DNA from: CAZHZT01 sp964537285
Lineage (GTDB): Bacteria > Bacteroidota > Bacteroidia > Chitinophagales > Saprospiraceae
Direction of reading: 5' to 3'
Assembly: GCA_964537285.1 (NCBI GenBank)
Contig: CAZHZT010000023.1
Span: 1 to 58,043, forward strand
DNA length: 58,043 nt
The translations under genes were made by a program, and so were the position numbers. Shown here piece by piece: positions 53,102-58,043 of this stretch. Below the pieces are notes generated by a model that saw only the letters and a program-made list of their open reading frames with translations, was not told where the DNA came from and did no database searches. Within the stretch, counting starts at the first letter, position 1, and each line of letters opens with the position of its first letter.

Positions 53102-54256
53102 ATGAGATATTTTAACAGATTTGTGATACTGCAATTGATGCTGATTTTTTTTGTGTCATGTTCTCAAAAGAGGTATGTGATTATTGAAAATGTTGATGTA
53201 TTTGATGGGGAAACAACACACGAGAATGTGAATTTTATTTTTTCTGACAGTTTGATTGTCAAGATTACAGCGAAGAAAAAGGCTTACAAGAATTCGAAAG
53301 TTATTGATGGCCAGGGAATGACCATAGTACCTCCGATATTGAATGCTCATGTACATGTTAGAAATCCGGAGAATTTACAAGAGGCAATGAAATCTGGTGT
53401 ATTTGGATTACTAGACATGTTTTCAACAGATAACCGAGCCAATTACTTGAGGACATTTAGGGATTCGCTAACCTACAGTAGATACTATTCTTCAAACATT
53501 GGAGGTACAGTTGCTGGTGGACATGGAACACAATTTGGGGTGAAAATACCAGTGATTAGTGATACTCTGCCCGGTAAAGATTTTGTAAGAGATCGAATTA
53601 AAATGGGTTCAAATTACATTAAGATTACCCAGGAACAAAGTATGGCCAAATTAAGTGCTGATCAAATTAGAGATATAGCAGAAGAAGCAAGAAGCCATGA
53701 CAAGAAAGTGGTTGGTCATATATCGGCATATACAGATGCTCTGGATTTAGTGAACAATGGTGTAGATGGTTTAGCGCATATTTGGTACAGAGTAGGATCA
53801 AAATCTAGTGTGTCAGAACTGGAGAATATGGCAGAAAGAAATATTTTCATAATTCCGACAATGTCAGTGATTGAAAAAGTGCTGGATCATTCCAGAGAAC
53901 TTGGATTGGCGGACAAGTATCTGTCTCTTAACGAAGTGAAAGAGGAGGTAAGAAAAGTTTATGAATCGGAGATCAAGATATTGGGAGGCACCGATTCTCC
54001 GAACTATGGGATGAATTATTCGACACAATTGTATGAGGAGTTACTGCTATTGAGAGACTGTGGAATAGCTGATGAGTACTTATTAAAAACAGTGACAACC
54101 AACATTTATGAAAGCTTTGGCTTATCAGAATTTGGGAAATTAGAGAAGGGAGGCATAGCAAGTTTTCTATTGATAGAAGGAAGACCTTACAGGAATATAG
54201 AAGATTTGAGAAGAAAGAAGAGAATCTGGCGAAGAGGAAAAGAAATATGGATATAA
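53102..54256 (+). CDS. Amidohydrolase-family lipoprotein
   Basis: About 384 aa from the ATG at 53102 (MRYFNRFVILQLMLIFFVSC), which gives a lipobox (FFVSC, Cys20); an upstream in-frame start at 53063 lies within the cassette boundary and is not credible. It has the amidohydrolase layout: IIENVDVFDGE in the N-terminal beta-sandwich, the metal-binding NAHVHVRNP (about 79-87), VVGHISAYTDALDL with His, GLAHIWYRVG with His, and Asp in LGGTDSPNYGM. The closing GKLEKGGIASFLLIEGRPYR is typical. It probably hydrolyses a cyclic amide or peptide-like bond in the periplasm; the substrate is unknown. It forms a unit by itself: TTAGTGCCA at 53066 complements TGGCACTAA just after its stop. Confidence 0.85.
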   Translation: MRYFNRFVILQLMLIFFVSCSQKRYVIIENVDVFDGETTHENVNFIFSDSLIVKITAKKKAYKNSKVIDGQGMTIVPPILNAHVHVRNPENLQEAMKSGVFGLLDMFSTDNRANYLRTFRDSLTYSRYYSSNIGGTVAGGHGTQFGVKIPVISDTLPGKDFVRDRIKMGSNYIKITQEQSMAKLSADQIRDIAEEARSHDKKVVGHISAYTDALDLVNNGVDGLAHIWYRVGSKSSVSELENMAERNIFIIPTMSVIEKVLDHSRELGLADKYLSLNEVKEEVRKVYESEIKILGGTDSPNYGMNYSTQLYEELLLLRDCGIADEYLLKTVTTNIYESFGLSEFGKLEKGGIASFLLIEGRPYRNIEDLRRKKRIWRRGKEIWI

Positions 54257-54412
54257 CAACGCTGGCACTAAGACAGCAGCACCGCCAAGCTCTGCGACGG
54301 CCCTGTGTTGCTGTTTTGAAAGTCCACAGCCTAAGCAGAAACCAAATTGGAAGATAAGATCGTTTTGAATATATTTGTACGGTGGTTTTTTCACAGACTG
54401 ACGTTGGCGGTA
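54257..54412. repeat. attC-like site 3 (end of amidohydrolase unit / start of YdeI unit)
   Basis: Begins AACAACGC, with TGGCACTAA (54263-54271), the exact complement of TTAGTGCCA at the start of the same unit (53066-53074), and ends G-TTGGCGGTA (54403-54412). Inside it ACAGCAGCAC pairs with GTGTTGCTGT (an imperfect hairpin). The next unit, which starts TTGGCGGTA, ends with TACCGCC (55013-55019), complementary to GGCGGTA. The length, about 150 bases, is within the range of long attC sites. Pairing of the outer arms across the whole site is weak by eye. Confidence 0.6.
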
Positions 54413-54422
54413 ATTAAAAGAA

Positions 54423-55001
54423 ATGATTAAAACTGAAAATTTCGATAAAGTTGAAGTTTCTTCTCAGGAAGAACTCAGGTCATGGCTGATGAAAAATCAT
54501 CGTCAACCTGAAAGTGTTTGGCTAGTAACATTTAAGAAAAGTGAACCGGATAAGTACGTTTCGAGATGGGAGGTGCTGGATGAATTGATATGTTTTGGTT
54601 GGATTGATGGCATTAGGCGAAAGCTAGATGATAACAGAACCATGCAATTAATATCACAACGGAAAGTTGATCATTGGGCGAAAACATATAAAGAAAGAGC
54701 TGCAAAACTCATAGACGAAGGGAAAATGCACGAATCTGGTTTAAAAGCCATTGAAGCCTCAAAATCTAACGGACTTTGGAACTTTATGGATGACGTTGAT
54801 AATTTAATTGTTCCTAAAGACTTATACGACGAACTCTCAAAATATGATGGTGCAGCAGAGTTTTTTGATTCAATAAATGACTCTAGCAAAAGATTCGTGC
54901 TGAGATGGGTCAAACTTGCAAAGACAGAAAAAACAAGAAAAAATAGAATAGAGAAGTTAGCGCAACTTTCTGCTAAAGGTGAAAAGTTACCTGGAAGTTA
55001 A
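54423..55001 (+). CDS. YdeI/OmpD-associated (OmdA) family protein
   Basis: A 192-aa soluble protein of the YdeI/OmdA family. Marks: EELRSWLMKNHRQPESVWLV (about 16-35), DELICFGWIDGIRRKLDDNR (about 54-73), and SQRKVDHWAKTYKERAAKL (about 80-98), which are the family core, followed by LIDEGKMHESGLKAIEASK. Family members are widespread, about 190-200 aa, and of unclear function. The ATG lies only 10 bases after the cassette boundary TTGGCGGTA, the shortest leader in the array. Eleven bases after the stop, TACCGCC complements the unit's start and is followed by a minus-strand intron fragment. Confidence 0.88.
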   Translation: MIKTENFDKVEVSSQEELRSWLMKNHRQPESVWLVTFKKSEPDKYVSRWEVLDELICFGWIDGIRRKLDDNRTMQLISQRKVDHWAKTYKERAAKLIDEGKMHESGLKAIEASKSNGLWNFMDDVDNLIVPKDLYDELSKYDGAAEFFDSINDSSKRFVLRWVKLAKTEKTRKNRIEKLAQLSAKGEKLPGS

Positions 55002-55019
55002 TAATGAAAAACTACCGCC

Positions 55020-55060
55020 TCAAGTAGGCGGCCCCGACCAATAATTGGCAGGGTGCACCT
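55020..55060 (-). ncRNA. Group II intron 3'-end fragment (domain VI only)
   Basis: TCAAGTAGGCGGCCCCGACC, then AATAATTGGCAGGGTGCACC: the same block as at 50008 and 50929 with a few changes, after which similarity is lost (TAAGCCTTTGG). It follows TACCGCC directly. Fourth occurrence of an intron 3' end just after a plus-strand gene stop. Confidence 0.6.
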
Positions 55061-55194
55061 AAGCCTTTGGCCTGCTTAAAGTAGTAAAATCAGCCGCGCA
55101 TAAGTTGGTTGAGTTGTTCAGTGCGCTGCACCTATTTGTTGATAGGTAGAGCAGGTAACTTTCTAAAATGTTGTAAATCATTAAGAAGCTAAAA

Positions 55195-55782
55195 ATGAGT
55201 CAAGAAATCACTATACAATCTGTTTTAAAAGAATTTTCAGGTCTATCAAAGGAGGCATTTTCTTTATCAGAGGACTTTTGGAAACCAGTCCAGTTCAGTA
55301 AAGGCGAATTTTATAACAACCATAAAAGTATTTGCAAAAACCTTGGTTTTATCTTAGAAGGTACATTTCGTTCCTACATCATTGATGGACAAACAGGGGA
55401 AGAAAAGAATATGTTTTTCTATACTAAAAATGGATTTGTGGTAACCTTTAAAAGCTTTATTGAACAAGTTCCATGCAATTATTATACGCAAGCAGTTACT
55501 GACGCAAAAATCCTTTGGATTAGTGTTTATAACCTAAAAGCCCTCTACCGCCAATCACAAGAATGGGAATGCTTCGGAAGACTGTTGGCACAAACAGCTT
55601 TTAATGAAGTAATTGACCGACTGGAGGATATTGTGATGAAATCCGCCGAAGAACGATACCTAAACCTAATCAACAAACATCCCGATATTTTTGATTCAAT
55701 TCCTCTCTACCATATTGCTTCCTACCTCGGCATTCAAGGACCATCTCTTAGTCGTATCAGAAAAAGAATTTCAAAGAAATAA
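55195..55782 (+). CDS. Crp/Fnr family transcriptional regulator
   Basis: A 195-aa regulator with an N-terminal cyclic-nucleotide-binding-like beta-roll (about 25-115; LGFILEGTFRSYIIDGQTGE, then NMFFYTKNGFVVTFKSFIEQ) and a C-terminal winged helix (about 140-195; ERYLNLINKHPDIFDSIPLY, then HIASYLGIQGPSLSRIRKRI). The DNA-recognition helix is the Gln-Gly-Pro-Ser-Leu-Ser-Arg stretch. Bacteroidota relatives usually control one adjacent gene. Here the alpha/beta hydrolase follows by about 180 bases, with TTAACCTGGGTTAA at 55790-55803, a near-perfect palindrome that could be its operator. Confidence 0.88.
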   Translation: MSQEITIQSVLKEFSGLSKEAFSLSEDFWKPVQFSKGEFYNNHKSICKNLGFILEGTFRSYIIDGQTGEEKNMFFYTKNGFVVTFKSFIEQVPCNYYTQAVTDAKILWISVYNLKALYRQSQEWECFGRLLAQTAFNEVIDRLEDIVMKSAEERYLNLINKHPDIFDSIPLYHIASYLGIQGPSLSRIRKRISKK

Positions 55783-55789
55783 GACGATT

Positions 55790-55803
55790 TTAACCTGGGT
55801 TAA
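55790..55803. promoter_or_regulatory. Candidate Crp/Fnr-type operator
   Basis: TTAACCTGGGTTAA (TTAACC-TG-GGTTAA), a perfect 6-bp-arm palindrome just after the regulator gene and before the hydrolase. Its role as an operator is inferred from symmetry and position only. Confidence 0.35.
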
Positions 55804-55874
55804 TGTTTTTCCATTGCGAATACTTCAACTTTGTGTTGTGCTTAATACAGCAGCTACAAAACAAGTCAAACAAC

Positions 55875-55928
55875 ATGAACCAACATTACATCTTGACGGC
55901 TTTCATGTTATTTGTAGCTAAAAAATAA
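55875..55928 (+). pseudogene. Short remnant ORF before the hydrolase
   Basis: A 17-codon open frame (MNQHYILTAFMLFVAKK) with a hydrophobic stretch and a stop, looking like the start of a small membrane protein whose middle has been deleted. It may mark a gene lost between regulator and hydrolase. The family is not recognisable from so few residues. Confidence 0.3.
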
Positions 55929-55959
55929 ATTTATTCACAACAAACAAATTACAAAAAAA

Positions 55960-56748
55960 ATGAGAAAAAACATTCATTCTAAAACAATCGTTTTCGTACA
56001 CGGATTATTCCTAAATCATCAAAGTTGGGAAAACTGGAAAAATTTTTTTGAGGAAAAAGGTTATACTTGCTATGCGCCCTCTTATCCTTTGGACAATGAT
56101 ACGCCTGCGAATCTTTGGAAAAACACACCTCCTGAATTGGGTAAAGTGGACTTTAAAGCAGTTTTTGATCATTATGAAAAATTTATTGACGCTCTTCCCG
56201 AAAAACCGATCATTATTGGACATTCTATGGGGGGATTGATTGCTCAAAAATTGGTAGAATTTGATAAAGCCGAGGCGGCAGTTTGCATCAGTACAGCACC
56301 TCCAAAAGACGTGATAACTACAAAATGGAGCTTTTTGAAGTCAAACATTGGTCTCCTTAACCCCTTTAAAGGCAATTCCGTTTATTATCCAACTAAAAAG
56401 TGGTTTCACTATGCTTTTGCTAACACAATGGAACGAACAGCATCAGATAACTACTTTGAGCAATTTGTGACACCGGAAAGCAGAAATATTCCAAGGGGAA
56501 CGCTTAAAAAGTTTGCAAAAATTAATTTCAAACAAAATCACGTGCCATTACTTTTTATCGCAGGAAGTGAGGACCATATCATACCAAGTTCATTAGTAAA
56601 GACGAACTTTAAAAAGTACAAAAAAGATGCAGGAATAAAGGAGCTGAAAATATATGAAGGTAGAGGCCACCTAATTTGTTTGGATGAAAAATGGACAGAA
56701 GTAGCTACGCACGTCTTGGATTGGATTAGCGACAAAAAGCCGCTCTAA
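55960..56748 (+). CDS. Alpha/beta hydrolase
   Basis: A 262-aa cytoplasmic hydrolase without signal peptide. Marks: TIVFVHGLFLNHQSWENW (about 9-26) as oxyanion region, nucleophile Ser89 in IIGHSMGGLIAQKLVE, acid Asp in FIAGSEDHIIPSSL (about 199-212), and His in YEGRGHLICLDEKW (about 233-246). Composition and layout resemble esterases/lipases and non-haem haloperoxidase-like hydrolases. It is probably controlled by the preceding Crp/Fnr regulator, with which it would form one cassette-like unit. A possible R''-like CTGATAAAC lies just after the stop (56752-56760). Confidence 0.85.
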   Translation: MRKNIHSKTIVFVHGLFLNHQSWENWKNFFEEKGYTCYAPSYPLDNDTPANLWKNTPPELGKVDFKAVFDHYEKFIDALPEKPIIIGHSMGGLIAQKLVEFDKAEAAVCISTAPPKDVITTKWSFLKSNIGLLNPFKGNSVYYPTKKWFHYAFANTMERTASDNYFEQFVTPESRNIPRGTLKKFAKINFKQNHVPLLFIAGSEDHIIPSSLVKTNFKKYKKDAGIKELKIYEGRGHLICLDEKWTEVATHVLDWISDKKPL

Positions 56749-56760
56749 ATACTGATAAAC

Positions 56761-56909
56761 AAGGCTTTAAGGTCCTTGCTGACTAATAAGCCAGATGGAT
56801 TCATCCCCGTGTACAGCCACGGGTTCCCTGTGGAGCCATGCCTAAGCGGCAACAGTTGGGCAAGCGCTCCAGACAAAGGAAGCCTTTTAAGTCTTAAACC
56901 TTGAAGCAC
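56761..56909 (-). ncRNA. Group II intron-like 5' segment
   Basis: Read on the minus strand from 56909: GTGCTTCAAGG, then AGGCTTCC..., GCTTGCCCAACTGTTGCCGC and a hairpin ACAGGGAACCCGTGGCTGTA. The start GTGCTTCA and the TTGCCG block parallel the intron derivative at 50008-50242 (GTGCTTCAGG ... AAGTTGCCG). No domain V was found on this side. Assignment is tentative. Confidence 0.4.
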
Positions 56910-57269
56910 TAGGGCTTCCAATACCAGGCGGTCGGGTCCCGAGGGCGAACAATAAGCATAACGCATGAATTGAGGTTGGAAAGTCGTTGCGCTCTTAGGT
57001 TGTCTAATTCCTTATGGTCTAAAGTCGGATGCTACGTTGTTCATCGTGTTTGGGGCGAAACTTGGTAAACCTGCAGGATTCCCCGCTGGTATGTTTCCAT
57101 TGAGCTAAAAGTGGAAAGGATCATGTTTAAACAGTTAGTAGAGGTTGATTAGCTAGGGTTTATTCTTCCGGGGGGTGAAGGATATTCTAAAACGCTTTAG
57201 AAGAATTGTAGTAACTACTTCACCGGGCTATTAAAAGGAATATATGGCAGGAATGAACTAAAAATGTAT
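56910..57269. other. Structured non-coding region before the last TA pair
   Basis: About 360 bases without a gene. It has a G/C-rich inverted piece (GGTCGGGTCCCGAGGGC near 56930-56947), an R''-like GCATAACGC at 56957-56965, and blocks such as GGGGCGAAACTTGGTAAACC and TTCCCCGCTGG (57049-57090) that look like folded RNA, possibly further group II intron domains on the plus strand. I could not place domain V here. Confidence 0.4.
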
Positions 57270-57277
57270 TATATTTG
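57270..57277 (+). promoter_or_regulatory. Bacteroidota -7 box (TATATTTG) upstream of DUF433 copy 2
   Basis: TATATTTG matches TAnnTTTG and ends 24 bases before the ATG at 57302. It suggests this pair has its own promoter, as expected for a toxin-antitoxin unit. Confidence 0.45.
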
Positions 57278-57301
57278 TAAAGGCATAAAAGCATCTTAGA
57301 T

Positions 57302-57544
57302 ATGTTTAAAGAAAAAGAATTATTAGAAAGAATAACAGTAAATCCCAATATCTGTCATGGGAAGCCTACCATTCGCGGATTGAGATATCCAGTAGAAAGC
57401 ATGCTGGAGTTGATGGCTTCAGGAATGACATTCGCTGAAATATTGGAGGATTATGAAGATTTAGAGTTATTAGATCTTCGGGCATGCTTGGTTTATGCTG
57501 CAAGGCTGGCTAAAGTTAAAAACGTAACTCGACTGGTAGCATGA
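57302..57544 (+). CDS. DUF433 family protein (antitoxin of DUF433/DUF5615 pair), copy 2
   Basis: An 80-aa DUF433 protein: ITVNPNICHGKPTIRGLRYP (about 11-30) is the family signature in its G-K-P-x-I-R-G form, followed by VESMLELMASGMTFAEILED (about 31-50) and LRACLVYAARLAK. It belongs to a different subfamily from copy 1 at 50360, so this is not a local duplication. It overlaps the toxin gene by 4 bases (ATGA). Confidence 0.88.
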   Translation: MFKEKELLERITVNPNICHGKPTIRGLRYPVESMLELMASGMTFAEILEDYEDLELLDLRACLVYAARLAKVKNVTRLVA

Positions 57545-57894
57545 AATTTATAGTTGATGCCCAGCTTCCAAGATCCCTTTCAAAACTTTTAACAGATAAA
57601 GGGCACGACTCCATCCATACCTTAGAATTGCCAGAGAGAAATGCAACAGATGACTTGATAATTAATGAAATTTCCTTGAGAGAAGAAAGAATCGTTATAT
57701 CAAAGGATAGCGATTTTTATAATAGGTTTTTCAGAAAGCTCGAGCCTCATAAGCTTTTATACCTTACAACCGGTAATATCACCAACAAAGAACTTCTGGA
57801 AATATTTGAAAAGAACTTAGATAAGATAGTTGCTCAGCTGGAAACCAACTTTGTAGTTGAGCTATCGAGATCGTCTATCATTACGATTGATTGA
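57541..57894 (+). CDS. DUF5615 PIN-like protein (putative toxin), copy 2
   Basis: A 117-aa PIN-like protein. KFIVDAQLPRSLSKLLTDKG (2-21) carries the first Asp; HTLELPERNATDDLIINEIS and IVISKDSDFYNRFF (about 51-64) carry further acidic residues of the predicted metal site. It starts within the stop of the DUF433 gene (4-base overlap), so translation is coupled. This is the last gene in the window. Just after its stop, ATGTATAACATTGTC (57906-57920) resembles the start of attC-like site 1 (AATAACATTGTAC). Confidence 0.85.
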   Translation: MKFIVDAQLPRSLSKLLTDKGHDSIHTLELPERNATDDLIINEISLREERIVISKDSDFYNRFFRKLEPHKLLYLTTGNITNKELLEIFEKNLDKIVAQLETNFVVELSRSSIITID

Positions 57895-57905
57895 AAAGAA
57901 GGCTA

Positions 57906-57990
57906 ATGTATAACATTGTCTGGTTGTCCACGCTGCCCATTCGGGGAGACTCGGCAGCTACATATGACCGTCAGACTGTGAAAAAAAACC
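57906..57990. other. Possible attC-like end of the last unit
   Basis: Starts ATGTATAACATTGTCTGG (R''-like TGTATAAC, similar to site 1) and ends GACCGTCAGACTGTGAAAAA, with an inner CAGCTACATATG. Outer pairing is weak and no G-TTRRRY box is clear, so the assignment is tentative. Confidence 0.3.
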
Positions 57991-58043
57991 GTTCTTTGAC
58001 AAATTGTGTGGAACTTCAAAATGATAACCCTTGAATGCCCTTG
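57991..58043. repeat. Palindrome of the GTTCTTTGACA family, copy 3 (cut by window end)
   Basis: GTTCTTTGACAAATTGTGTG, then GAACTTCAAAATGATAACCC and TTGAATGCCCTTG to the window edge, matching the arms of the palindromes at 549-657 and 25531-25639. It suggests return to ordinary chromosomal intergenic DNA beyond the accessory array. Confidence 0.8.

Overview
The window reads as a chromosome segment of a marine-type Bacteroidota, most like the Saprospiria/Lewinella group. The evidence is: several type IX secretion (T9SS) cargo proteins with type A or type B C-terminal sorting domains, a PorD-family protein, a bTHX ribosomal protein, TAnnTTTG-type -7 promoter boxes, little sign of Shine-Dalgarno sequences, and SprB-repeat adhesin architecture. 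No rRNA or tRNA gene, transposase gene, integrase gene or CRISPR array was seen. A run of exactly 100 N at 42220-42319 marks an assembly gap inside a tandem repeat.

Layout. 0.2-10 kb, minus strand: YbaB/EbfC nucleoid protein, a LamG-domain exported protein, and two very large multidomain T9SS proteins. 10.4-18.6 kb: Na+/Ca2+ antiporter, TatC, a PH-like membrane protein, a 1545-aa SprB-repeat/type B adhesin and a DUF1573 lipoprotein. 18.7-30.7 kb: M16 peptidase, a PLP enzyme of the ACC deaminase family, a TPR/PD40 protein, PurN, an exported protein of unknown function, and the envelope/housekeeping run bamD-rpoZ-coaBC-porD. 30.9-48 kb: polyphosphate glucokinase, a cytochrome c/PHM-like T9SS protein, an Opp/Dpp-type peptide ABC system (binding protein plus two permeases, no ATPase in the window), a PqqB-like hydrolase, a YdeP-type molybdopterin oxidoreductase with FdhD about 4 kb away, a PD40/type B protein, bTHX and an M28 peptidase.

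Intergenic DNA is rich in structure: near-perfect palindromes with 18-44 bp arms (several overlapping stop codons), a GGTTAAC/GGGAAAC heptamer repeat family, a GTTCTTTGACA-bordered palindrome family, a 185-bp MITE-like element in two identical inverted copies plus a 30-bp deletion derivative, and a dispersed roughly 100-bp repeat.

48-58 kb is the unusual region. Every gene is on the plus strand, in short independent units: a decayed HigBA pair, alpha/beta hydrolases, two DUF433/DUF5615 pairs, a UPF0175/DUF3368 pair, an amidohydrolase, a YdeI-family protein and a Crp/Fnr regulator. The units are separated by structured DNA. In at least two units, and partly in two more, the first 7-10 bases after a G-TTR box are the reverse complement of a sequence at or just after the stop codon of the same unit. 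This is the signature of integron gene cassettes (TTRRRY at the cassette start complementing its own R'' site). Four of these stop-codon sites are followed by 3'-end pieces (domains V/VI) of ORF-less group II introns on the minus strand, the arrangement known for attC-targeting class C group II introns. I interpret the region as an integrase-less cassette array (CALIN-like) punctuated by degenerate attC-type group II introns. One of these introns appears to be split around a small membrane-protein gene and a MITE. This is an inference from sequence reading and needs covariance-model confirmation.
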